Shown: positions 8,371 to 14,766 of the stretch, in pieces | How the letters are laid out: the number at the start of each line of letters is the position of its first letter | Position numbering within the stretch: position 1 is the stretch's first letter | NCBI GenBank assembly: GCA_964559295.1 | Contig: CAZLGO010000041.1 | Location: forward strand, 1-15,662 | From: CAZLGO01 sp964559295 | GTDB lineage: Archaea; Methanobacteriota; Methanobacteria; Methanobacteriales; Methanobacteriaceae | Length of the DNA: 15,662 bases | Direction: 5' to 3' | The notes under the pieces: model-generated | Database searches by the model: none | What the model was told of the DNA's origin: nothing | Seen by the model: the letters and a program-made list of their open reading frames with translations, nothing else | Program-made: the position numbers and the translations under genes

Positions 8371-8500
8371 AGCAATTTAATTGATCAAAACAGTTTTTGT
8401 GAAATTTTCCTAAAAGTTCTTTAAGAAGGTTGATCAACAACCTTTGTGCAAGTGTTGACATAAACCAATCTTTATTTCAAGTTTATGAGGAGGAATTCAT
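8371..8500 (+). other. 130-base leader of the rps12-rps7 segment
   Basis: This gap holds no gene. It contains the palindrome TTGATCAA twice (8381-8388 and 8430-8437), the second inside a hairpin AAGGTTG-ATCAA-CAACCTT at 8426-8444, then the rps12 Shine-Dalgarno site GAGGAGG at 8487-8493. The length and structure would suit a promoter or an autoregulatory leader for the ribosomal protein genes. No TATA box could be assigned with confidence. Confidence 0.45.
8426..8444 (+). repeat. Hairpin upstream of rps12
   Basis: A perfect 7-base-pair stem AAGGTTG/CAACCTT encloses the loop ATCAA. It shares the stem sequence and the TTGATCAA word with the hairpin at 13501-13526 upstream of tRNA-Ser. No T tract follows, so it is not a terminator of the usual type. 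Confidence 0.5.
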
Positions 8501-8926
8501 TTGCCAGGATTATTTGCAGCAAGAAAACTTAAAAAAAACAGACAGAAATTTAGATGGGAGGACATAGAATACAAAAGAAGATCTCTCAAATTAGATGTTA
8601 AAGCTGATCCCCTAAAAGGTGCACCTCAAGCAAGGGGAATCGTGATTGAAAAGGTAGGTATAGAAGCAAAACAACCGAACTCTGCCATAAGAAAATGTGT
8701 AAGAGTTCAACTTATAAAAAATGGAAAACAGATAACAGCATTTGCCCCTGGAGATGGTGCAATAGGCTTTATAGATGAGCATGATGAAGTCGTAATTGAA
8801 GGAATCGGAGGACCTAAAGGAAGATCCATGGGAGATATCCCAGGAGTAAGATGGAAGGTTACAAAGGTGAACAACGTATCCTTGGAAGAAATGGTAAGAG
8901 GCAAAATAGAAAAACCAGTGAGGTAA
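8501..8926 (+). CDS. rps12: Small-subunit ribosomal protein uS12
   Basis: The 141-residue product is uS12, which lines the decoding centre of the 30S subunit and monitors codon-anticodon pairing. The archaeal N terminus PGLFAARKLKKNRQKFRW is present. The decoding loop PNSAIRK falls at residues 59-65, and the second conserved loop appears as GIGGPKGRSMGDIPGVRW near residues 101-118. Length is typical for archaea and eukaryotes. The start is TTG at 8501, eight bases after GAGGAGG; the nearby ATG at 8485 is out of frame and lies inside that site. The stop at 8924-8926 overlaps the ribosome site of rps7, so the two genes are probably translated together. Confidence 0.96.
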   Translation: MPGLFAARKLKKNRQKFRWEDIEYKRRSLKLDVKADPLKGAPQARGIVIEKVGIEAKQPNSAIRKCVRVQLIKNGKQITAFAPGDGAIGFIDEHDEVVIEGIGGPKGRSMGDIPGVRWKVTKVNNVSLEEMVRGKIEKPVR

Positions 8927-8930
8927 TTTA

Positions 8931-9494
8931 ATGAGTTTTAAGATATTTGGTAAGTGGGATTTAAGCGAGGTGAAGGTAGAGGATATGGGTCTTGCAAACT
9001 ATATTTGCTTAGACGAGCTTATAGTTCCTCATACTTCAGGAAGGCATAATAAAAAGCAATTTGCAAAATCAAGAGTTTCTATAGTGGAAAGATTAATAAA
9101 TAACGTCATGAAAAAAGAGCGAAACACAGGAAAGAAAAATAAAGCTTATAAAATAATAAAAAATTCATTCGAGATTATAAAGAAAAGAACAAAAGAAAAC
9201 CCACTTCAAGTATTGATAAAGGCTGTTGAAAATACAGCTCCAAGAGAAGAGACCACCAGGATAAAATATGGAGGTATAGCGTACCAAAAGGCTGTGGATA
9301 TTGCTCCCCAAAGAAGAGTTGATTTAGCTTTGGGTTTCATAACAAAAGGAGCTTTACAATCCTCATTCAAAAGCAAAAAATCCATAGAAGAATGTTTGGC
9401 TGATGAATTGATATTTGCAGCCCAATACGATACAAGAAGTTTTGCAATCCAAAAGAAAGAAGAAAAAGAAAGAGTTGCAAGATCCGCCCATTAA
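8931..9494 (+). CDS. rps7: Small-subunit ribosomal protein uS7
   Basis: The 187-residue product is uS7, which organises the 3' major domain of 16S rRNA and touches the E-site tRNA. The sequence shows HNKKQFAKSRVSIVERLINNVMK, then VLIKAVENTAPREETTRIKYGGIAYQKAVDIAPQRRVDLAL, the rRNA-binding core, and the archaeal ending AQYDTRSFAIQKKEEKERVARSAH. It begins with ATG four bases after rps12; GAGGT at 8920-8924 overlaps the rps12 stop. In bacteria uS7 represses its own operon by binding the mRNA; whether this happens in archaea is not shown by the sequence. Confidence 0.96.
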   Translation: MSFKIFGKWDLSEVKVEDMGLANYICLDELIVPHTSGRHNKKQFAKSRVSIVERLINNVMKKERNTGKKNKAYKIIKNSFEIIKKRTKENPLQVLIKAVENTAPREETTRIKYGGIAYQKAVDIAPQRRVDLALGFITKGALQSSFKSKKSIEECLADELIFAAQYDTRSFAIQKKEEKERVARSAH

Positions 9495-9590
9495 GGCTTT
9501 CAATACTCAGCTTATTAAATTTTTAGAGATAATTCGTGTTTTACGTTTTGGTCAACTTTAAAGGTTGTTTTACGATTATAGGTGATTGTA
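9495..9590 (+). promoter_or_regulatory. Gap upstream of EF-2 with its Shine-Dalgarno site
   Basis: No gene lies here. AGGTGAT at 9580-9586 precedes GTG 9591 by four bases and sets the EF-2 start. The GTG at 9582 lies inside this ribosome site and so cannot be the start. An imperfect inverted repeat CAACTTTAAAGGTTG at 9553-9567 resembles the AAGGTTG hairpins elsewhere. AT-rich TTATTAAAT near 9521-9529 could serve as a TATA element, but this is weak. Confidence 0.5.
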
Positions 9591-11783
9591 GTGAGCAGAA
9601 GAAGTAAAATGATTAACAAGATTAAGGAATTAATGTACCAACCAAAGTACATAAGAAATATCGGGATAGTGGCCCACATAGACCATGGGAAAACCACCCT
9701 CTCGGATAACCTGTTGGCAGGGGCAGGGATGATATCTACTGAGCTTGCTGGGGAACAACTATTCCTCGATTTTGACATACAAGAGCGCGAGCGAGGTATA
9801 ACAATCGATGCAGCCAACGTGTCAATGGTTCACATGTATCATGATAATAAGTATCTGATTAATCTCATAGATACACCAGGTCACGTTGACTTTGGTGGAG
9901 ATGTAACAAGAGCTATGAGAGCTGTAGATGGTGCTATAGTTGTTGTATGTGCTGTTGAGGGCGTTATGCCCCAAACAGAAACTGTTTTAAGACAAGCACT
10001 CAAAGAAAAGGTAAGACCAGTTCTTTTCATAAACAAGGTGGATCGTCTTATAAATGAATTAAAGCTGTCCTCAGATGAACTTCAACAGCGATTTATAAAG
10101 ATAATAACCGATGCAAATAAATTGATAAAGGCAATGGCACCAGATGAATTTAGGAAGGATTGGCTCGCTCGGGTAGAGGATGGGAGTGTTGCTTTTGGTT
10201 CTGCATACCATAATTGGGCTATAAATGTTCCAATTATGCAAAAAACAGGTATTACATTCAAGGATATCTACAATTATTGTAAGGAAGAACGTCAAAAAGA
10301 ATTGGCTCAGAAAGTTCCATTAAATGAAGTTGTGCTGGGAATGGTCGTGGAACATCTTCCAGATCCTTCAGTTGCCCAAAAATACAGGATTCCACATATA
10401 TGGCCAGGAGATACAAAAAGTGATGAAGGAGAATCTATGATAAATTGTGATCCAGATGGCCCTCTTGCTGTGATGGTAACAGACATTAGAATTGACAAAC
10501 ATGCTGGTGAAATTGCAACAGGTCGTGTATACGGTGGGACAATAGAAAAGGGCGCTGAAATTTACTTTGTAGGTTCTATGGGAAAAGCAAGGATCCAGCA
10601 GGTGGGAGTTTACATGGGACCTGAGAGAATAAATACAGACAAGGTTCCAGCAGGAAATATTGTGGCAATAACCGGTGCTAAAGGTGCAGTAGCAGGTGAA
10701 ACAATTTGCGACTTTGGAAAAAAAATTGAACCATTTGAAAGCTTAGAACATATTTCAGAACCGGTTGTTACAGTTGCAGTTGAGGCCAAGAGCACAAAGG
10801 ATCTTCCAAAACTCATTGAAGTTTTAAGGCAGATTGGAAAGGAAGATCCAACAGTTAAGGTCGAAATAAATGAAGAAACAGGAGAACATTTAATATCTGG
10901 TATGGGCGAGCTCCACCTCGAGATCATAGCTTACAGAATAGACGAAAAGGGCGTTGAGATAGAGACATCCGAACCTATTGTAGTGTATAGAGAAACCATA
11001 ACAGATGAGGCTGGTCCAGTTGAAGGTAAATCTCCAAACAAACATAACAGGTTCTACATAGTAGTTGAACCACTTGAGAAGTCGGTATACGATGCAATCC
11101 AGGAGGGGATCATAAAAGAAGGCAGAATAAAAGGAAAGGAACTTGCAGCTAAGTTCATAGAACATGGGCTTGTGAAGGAAGAGGCAAGAAGGGTTTGGAA
11201 TGTTTACAACAGATGTCTCTTTTTAAACATGACAAGAGGTATCCAGCATCTTGATGAGATAAAAGAGCTTATCTTAGATGGATTTGAGAGTGCTGTGGAC
11301 GCCGGCCCTCTTTCAAAAGAGAAAGTTGTAGGAATGAAAGTAAAACTTATGGATGCAAAGATCCATGAGGATGCTGTTCACAGAGGTCCCGCACAGGTTT
11401 TACCTGCCATAAGAAGAGCAACGTATGGTGCTATGATGAGGGCAAATCCAATCATACTTGAACCTATACAAAAACTATTTATTAATGTTCCACAAGATTA
11501 TATGGGTGCAGCAACAAGGGAAGTGCAGAACAGAAGAGGTCAGATAATAAACATGGAACAAGAAGGAGACATGATGACTGTGGAATCAAAGGTACCTGTT
11601 GCTGAAATGTTTGGATTTGCAGGTGACATAAGATCTGCCACTGAAGGCAGGTGTTTATGGTCCACAGAAAATGCAGGTTTCGAGCGCCTACCTGAAGAGC
11701 TTCAAAATAAAATAATAAGAGAGATAAGAACAAGGAAAGGATTAAGCCCGGAACCTCTTGGTGCAGATCATTATTTAGATTAA
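9591..11783 (+). CDS. fusA: Translation elongation factor 2 (aEF-2)
   Basis: The 730-residue GTPase drives ribosomal translocation. The G domain shows G1 AHIDHGKT at 28-35, G3 DTPGH at 94-98 and G4 NKVD at 148-151. Domain II begins near LAVMVTDIRID, and GMGELHLEI marks domain III. Domain IV carries EDAVHRGPAQV, where H597 matches the histidine that archaea and eukaryotes convert to diphthamide, the target of diphtheria toxin. The start is GTG 9591, which gives the usual archaeal N terminus SRRSKMINKIKELM; starting at 9582 would place the codon inside the Shine-Dalgarno. Length is normal and no intein interrupts it. EF-1A follows 37 bases downstream, so the two GTPases of elongation are probably expressed together. 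Confidence 0.96.
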   Translation: MSRRSKMINKIKELMYQPKYIRNIGIVAHIDHGKTTLSDNLLAGAGMISTELAGEQLFLDFDIQERERGITIDAANVSMVHMYHDNKYLINLIDTPGHVDFGGDVTRAMRAVDGAIVVVCAVEGVMPQTETVLRQALKEKVRPVLFINKVDRLINELKLSSDELQQRFIKIITDANKLIKAMAPDEFRKDWLARVEDGSVAFGSAYHNWAINVPIMQKTGITFKDIYNYCKEERQKELAQKVPLNEVVLGMVVEHLPDPSVAQKYRIPHIWPGDTKSDEGESMINCDPDGPLAVMVTDIRIDKHAGEIATGRVYGGTIEKGAEIYFVGSMGKARIQQVGVYMGPERINTDKVPAGNIVAITGAKGAVAGETICDFGKKIEPFESLEHISEPVVTVAVEAKSTKDLPKLIEVLRQIGKEDPTVKVEINEETGEHLISGMGELHLEIIAYRIDEKGVEIETSEPIVVYRETITDEAGPVEGKSPNKHNRFYIVVEPLEKSVYDAIQEGIIKEGRIKGKELAAKFIEHGLVKEEARRVWNVYNRCLFLNMTRGIQHLDEIKELILDGFESAVDAGPLSKEKVVGMKVKLMDAKIHEDAVHRGPAQVLPAIRRATYGAMMRANPIILEPIQKLFINVPQDYMGAATREVQNRRGQIINMEQEGDMMTVESKVPVAEMFGFAGDIRSATEGRCLWSTENAGFERLPEELQNKIIREIRTRKGLSPEPLGADHYLD

Positions 11784-11820
11784 AAGAATCAATAAACAAA
11801 ATAATAAATGGAGGTATATT

Positions 11821-13062
11821 ATGGCTAAAGAAAAAGAACACATGAATTTGGCGTTTATAGGACACGTAGACCATGGTAAGTCAACTCTAGTTGGAAATCT
11901 ACTTTTCCAATCAGGTATTATAGCTGAACAACAACTTGCCAAGGGAGAAGACAAGTTCAGATATGTTATGGACAAACTTCAGGAAGAAAGAGAAAGAGGA
12001 GTTACAATAGATCTTGCTCATGCAAGATTTGATACTCCAAAATACGAATTTACAATTGTTGACTGTCCTGGACACAGGGACTTTGTAAAAAATATGATTA
12101 CAGGAGCTTCACAAGCAGATGCTGCTGTTTTGGTTGTTGCTATTGATGATGGTGTCATGCCACAAACAAAGGAACACGTTTTTTTAGCAAGAACCCTTGG
12201 AATCGGGCAATTGATCGTCAGTATCAACAAGATGGATCTTGTAGGGTATGATGAAGCAAAGTACAACCAACTCAAAGAGGATGTATCAACCCTTCTAAAG
12301 ACTGTCGGCTATGATCCTTCTAAAATAGACTTTATTCCAAATTCTGCTTTTGTGGGAGATAACATAACAAAACCAAGTGACAAGACACCATGGTACAAAG
12401 GTCCTGTGTTTGTAGAAGCCTTGGATAAGCTAAATCCACCTGAGAAACCTACAGATCTTCCACTTAGAGTCCCTGTACAGGATGTGTATTCAATAACCGG
12501 TGTTGGTACCGTACCTGTTGGTAGAGTAGAAACCGGTGTTATGAAGCCTGGAGATGTTGTGGTATTCGAACCACCAGGGGTAAGTGGTGAAGTAAAATCG
12601 ATTGAAATGCACCATGAAGTTCTTGATAAGGCGGAACCAGGAGATAACATTGGTTTTAACGTAAGAGGTGTTGGTAAAAACGATATAAGAAGAGGAGACG
12701 TTGCAGGGCATACATCAAACCCACCAACAGTTGCAAAAGAGTTTACAGCTCAAATAGTTGTTCTACAGCACCCAGGTGTCATAACAGTTGGTTACACGCC
12801 AGTGTTCCACTGTCACACAGCCCAAGTTGCATGTACGTTCGTGGAACTGCTGAAGAAAATGGATCCCGCAACTGGTGAGGTTAAAGAGGAAAACCCAGAC
12901 TTCCTCAAGACTGGTGATGCAGCCGTAGTTAAAATAAAACCAACAAAACCACTGGTTATCGAGAAAATCAAGGACATTCCACACATGGGAAGATTCGCAA
13001 TAAGAGATATGGGTCAGACAGTCGCTGCCGGAATGTGTATAGATCTCGTTCCAGCGAAATAG
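11821..13062 (+). CDS. tuf: Translation elongation factor 1-alpha (aEF-1A)
   Basis: The 413-residue GTPase delivers aminoacyl-tRNA to the ribosomal A site. The G domain shows G1 GHVDHGKST at 14-22, G3 DCPGH at 81-85 and G4 NKMD at 136-139. The switch region carries RERGVTIDLAHA. Beta-barrel domains follow: VQDVYSITGVGTVPVGRVETG opens domain II, and HPGVITVGYTPVFHCHTAQVAC lies in domain III. The C terminus GRFAIRDMGQTVAAGMCIDLVPAK is typical of methanogens. ATG 11821 follows GGAGGTA at 11810-11816. A hairpin with T tracts begins at its stop codon and lies before rps10. Confidence 0.97.
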   Translation: MAKEKEHMNLAFIGHVDHGKSTLVGNLLFQSGIIAEQQLAKGEDKFRYVMDKLQEERERGVTIDLAHARFDTPKYEFTIVDCPGHRDFVKNMITGASQADAAVLVVAIDDGVMPQTKEHVFLARTLGIGQLIVSINKMDLVGYDEAKYNQLKEDVSTLLKTVGYDPSKIDFIPNSAFVGDNITKPSDKTPWYKGPVFVEALDKLNPPEKPTDLPLRVPVQDVYSITGVGTVPVGRVETGVMKPGDVVVFEPPGVSGEVKSIEMHHEVLDKAEPGDNIGFNVRGVGKNDIRRGDVAGHTSNPPTVAKEFTAQIVVLQHPGVITVGYTPVFHCHTAQVACTFVELLKKMDPATGEVKEENPDFLKTGDAAVVKIKPTKPLVIEKIKDIPHMGRFAIRDMGQTVAAGMCIDLVPAK

Positions 13063-13100
13063 GGAAAAGTAATTAGTTTCCCTTACTATTTTTTATTTTT
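13061..13100 (+). terminator. Hairpin and T tract between EF-1A and rps10
   Basis: AGGGAAA (13061-13067) pairs perfectly with TTTCCCT (13077-13083) around a 9-base loop, overlapping the EF-1A stop codon. A T-rich tract follows, ending ATTTTTTATTTTT at 13088-13100, directly before the rps10 ribosome site (GGAGG, 13103-13107). This may act as a partial terminator that lowers rps10 expression relative to EF-1A, or as a 3' end signal. Confidence 0.5.
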
Positions 13101-13113
13101 ATGGAGGAGTGGA

Positions 13114-13422
13114 ATGCACAAAGCCAGAATAAAGCTCACAGGAACAGACCCGGAAAAATTAGCCTATGTATGCGATCAGCTTCGAAAAATTGCTGAACGT
13201 ACAGGTGTCGATATATCAGGACCTATTCCATTGCCAACTAAAAAGTTAGTAATACCTACCAGAAAATCTCCAGATGGTGAGGGAAAGGCTACATGGGAGA
13301 AATGGGAGATGAGGATCCACAAGAGACTTGTGGGAATCGAAGCTGATGAGAGGGCTATGAGACAGGTTATGAAAGTGAATGTTCCAGACAATGTGAGTAT
13401 TGAGATCGAACTTAGAAGCTAA
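13114..13422 (+). CDS. rps10: Small-subunit ribosomal protein uS10
   Basis: The 102-residue product is uS10, a head protein of the 30S subunit. Archaeal family marks are the start KARIKLTGTDPEKLAYVCDQLRKIAERTGVDISGPIPLPTKKLVIPTRKSPDGEG, where the GPIPLPT loop reaches into 16S rRNA, then WEKWEMRIHKRLVGIEADERAMRQVMKVNVPDNVSIEIEL. Length is standard. The ATG at 13114 follows GGAGG at 13103-13107. As in many archaea it closes the EF-2/EF-1A segment. The hairpin at 13417 begins within its last codons. Confidence 0.96.
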   Translation: MHKARIKLTGTDPEKLAYVCDQLRKIAERTGVDISGPIPLPTKKLVIPTRKSPDGEGKATWEKWEMRIHKRLVGIEADERAMRQVMKVNVPDNVSIEIELRS

Positions 13423-13482
13423 TCAGCGATTAATTAGCTAACTTATTTTTTATGTTTATTTCCATCATCTTTTTATTTTTCA
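13417..13482 (+). terminator. Terminator-like hairpin and T tracts after rps10
   Basis: AGCTAAT (13417-13423) pairs perfectly with ATTAGCT (13433-13439) around a 9-base loop, overlapping the rps10 stop. Two T-rich runs follow, TTTTTT at 13446-13451 and TTTTTATTTTT near 13471-13481. This is the most likely end of the long transcript. Confidence 0.65.
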
Positions 13483-13500
13483 TACAGGATAGCCAAATCC

Positions 13501-13526
13501 CAACCTTTTTTTAAAAGGTTGATCAA
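13501..13526 (+). repeat. Hairpin with TTGATCAA upstream of tRNA-Ser
   Basis: CAACCTTTT (13501-13509) pairs perfectly over nine bases with AAAAGGTTG (13513-13521), leaving a TTT loop. TTGATCAA (13519-13526) overlaps its end. The same AAGGTTGATCAA string occurs in the rps12 leader at 8426-8437. No T tract follows; the role is unknown. Confidence 0.5.
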
Positions 13527-13560
13527 AAAGAGATTCATGTAACTATATACAAAAAAATTT

Positions 13561-13645
13561 GCCGGGATAGCCTAGCCAGGTAAGGCGCAGGATTGGAGAT
13601 CCTGTGGAGCTGTGCTCCGCCTGGGTTCAAATCCCAGTCTCGGCG
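13561..13645 (+). tRNA. tRNA-Ser(GGA)
   Basis: This is a complete 85-base class II tRNA. The acceptor GCCGGGA pairs with TCTCGGC (one G-U), the D arm is GCC...GGC, and the anticodon stem CAGGA/TCCTG encloses loop TTGGAGA with anticodon GGA. The long variable arm GGAGC-TGT-GCTCC is diagnostic of serine or leucine, and the T arm is CTGGG/CCCAG around TTCAAAT. The discriminator is G at 13645, with no encoded CCA. Bases 13565-13590 recur exactly at 14615-14640 in a truncated tRNA. AT-rich CTATATAC at 13543-13550 lies too close to the gene to be a convincing TATA box. Confidence 0.96.
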
Positions 13646-13763
13646 TTTTAGCATTTAGAGAAGTTTTCATCCACGTTTTCCTTTTTCACTATTTAAACTT
13701 AAGCAAAACTCACATTTCATTAGAAATTCTAATTTTATGGTTTTATTGCCACATTTAATATTT

Positions 13764-14519
13764 TCATTTCACTTTCAAACTAGCAATATACTCATATCCC
13801 TTGGGAGCATTCTCTTCTGCCGTTTTATCAAACACAATTTCAGTTTTTTTGCCAAAATGTTTTGCTGCAACCTTTAGATGGTAAATTGCAATGCCCATGT
13901 CTATAGGGATGTATTTTTTTACAAGTAGTGCCTTCAGGAAGTTTGGTTTAGCACTGTAAACATGGATTATACTATCTTCACCTGTGAAAAACCATGGTTG
14001 GCTATTGGCTGCAGATGGGGCGAGGCGTGCTGCTTCCAGTAACTCATCTGCACCTTTAACATTGCTTATCTCTTGGAGAGGTTTTCTTTTAAATTCTGAA
14101 ACACTACCTCTATGTAATGATTCTTTGGGCTTTCCGAAGGCCATTAAAATGACAAATTCCAGATTTGAACTCTTTAACACTTCTTTTTTTGGTTTTGGAA
14201 TTCCCTGCCAGCAACTGCCCAAACCGTTCGCGGAAAAGAACAGATCCATCTGCTGTAGCATGAAACCCACGTTGGTTAAATAACCCTCTTTTTTCTGCGA
14301 AAATACAGCTATATAATGCGGTGCTTTTTTCATTATCCTCGTTTTAACTTCATCTGAGGATATAATCTTCATTTCGGTTTTAATGTTATCGTACATAGGT
14401 TTTAGATTATCTAAATGCTTTGAAATTTCTGCAACTGTATTATCATCAAGTGGAGTTAGATCGTAATTTCTAATTGACTTTCTTTTAAATATTATGGGGT
14501 AATAATCGGTTATTTCCAT
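13764..14519 (-). CDS. TM1586-type nitroreductase family protein
   Basis: The 251-residue product resembles the 'putative TM nitroreductase' family, FMN-dependent proteins in which two nitroreductase-like halves are fused in one chain. The N-terminal half has KRKSIRNY at 12-19, the usual FMN-phosphate-binding start, and ANGLGSCWQG at 97-106. The second half has LLEAARLAPSAANSQPWFF at about 160-178, a strong nitroreductase flavin motif, and IDMGIAIYHLKVAAKHFG at 206-223. The substrate cannot be told from sequence. The start ATG is preceded by a weak AGAGG. It is the only gene on the minus strand, lies between two tRNA-Ser-type sequences in an AT-rich accessory stretch, and has no operon partner in view. 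Confidence 0.88.
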   Translation of the reverse strand: MEITDYYPIIFKRKSIRNYDLTPLDDNTVAEISKHLDNLKPMYDNIKTEMKIISSDEVKTRIMKKAPHYIAVFSQKKEGYLTNVGFMLQQMDLFFSANGLGSCWQGIPKPKKEVLKSSNLEFVILMAFGKPKESLHRGSVSEFKRKPLQEISNVKGADELLEAARLAPSAANSQPWFFTGEDSIIHVYSAKPNFLKALLVKKYIPIDMGIAIYHLKVAAKHFGKKTEIVFDKTAEENAPKGYEYIASLKVK

Positions 14520-14610
14520 TATTTTGCCTCTAAAAGATTTATTATTTCGATTAGAATTGTATTTATTGAACTTTATTAGTATTATAATGTGTTCAACTTC
14601 TAATATAATT

Positions 14611-14658
14611 GCAAGGATAGCCTAGCCAGGTAAGGCGCAGAACTTGAGATCCTGTGAT
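14611..14658 (+). pseudogene. Truncated tRNA-Ser(UGA)-like gene fragment
   Basis: The fragment starts with acceptor strand GCAAGGA, then a D arm identical to that of tRNA-Ser(GGA), with 26 bases in common (14615-14640 and 13565-13590). The anticodon loop reads CTTGAGA, giving anticodon UGA. The anticodon stem is CAGAA/TCCTG with one A-C mismatch where an intact gene would have CAGGA. After the start of the variable arm (TGATCTGTG) the sequence departs: no T arm and no TCCTTGC acceptor partner were found downstream. The different acceptor and anticodon show that it comes from a separate serine tRNA gene and not a copy of the GGA gene. The right boundary is approximate. Confidence 0.75.
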
Positions 14659-14766
14659 CTGTGGACATAATTGTGTATGAATTCCCAAAATACACCAAGT
14701 AGGTGGGAAACGGTGCTCTGAAAAATTCAGGGATATAGAACCTTAATCTAAAGGGGAATGATCAAG
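14659..14766 (+). other. Unassigned gap with small inverted repeats
   Basis: No gene is seen. Short inverted repeats are present: GTGTAT/ATACAC (14673-14678 and 14690-14695), TTCCCA/TGGGAA (14682-14687 and 14704-14709) and CTGAA/TTCAG (14718-14722 and 14726-14730). The first two cannot form together. AAGGGGA near 14751-14757 is a relic ribosome site for the broken DUF169 gene. Confidence 0.4.

Noticed and set aside
9582..9590. An EF-2 start at GTG 9582, three codons earlier
   Set aside because: The codon lies inside the AGGTGAT ribosome site at 9580-9586, and the family N terminus (SRRSKM...) begins at 9591.
9591..13062. Inteins in the elongation factor or polymerase genes
   Set aside because: All proteins have standard lengths and uninterrupted motifs, including the P-loops and NADFDGD.
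13543..13550. TATA-like CTATATAC before tRNA-Ser
   Set aside because: It is only about 10-17 bases from the mature tRNA end, closer than the usual archaeal TATA spacing, so a promoter call is not supported.
13719..13733. Palindrome ATTAGAAATTCTAAT as a terminator
   Set aside because: It is very AT-rich with only a short T run after it, so it may be chance. It lies beyond both tRNA-Ser and the nitroreductase stop without clear assignment.
13984..14283. A plus-strand open frame of 99 codons opposite the nitroreductase
   Set aside because: The minus-strand frame carries clear flavin-binding motifs, while the plus-strand frame has no family resemblance and is its mirror.
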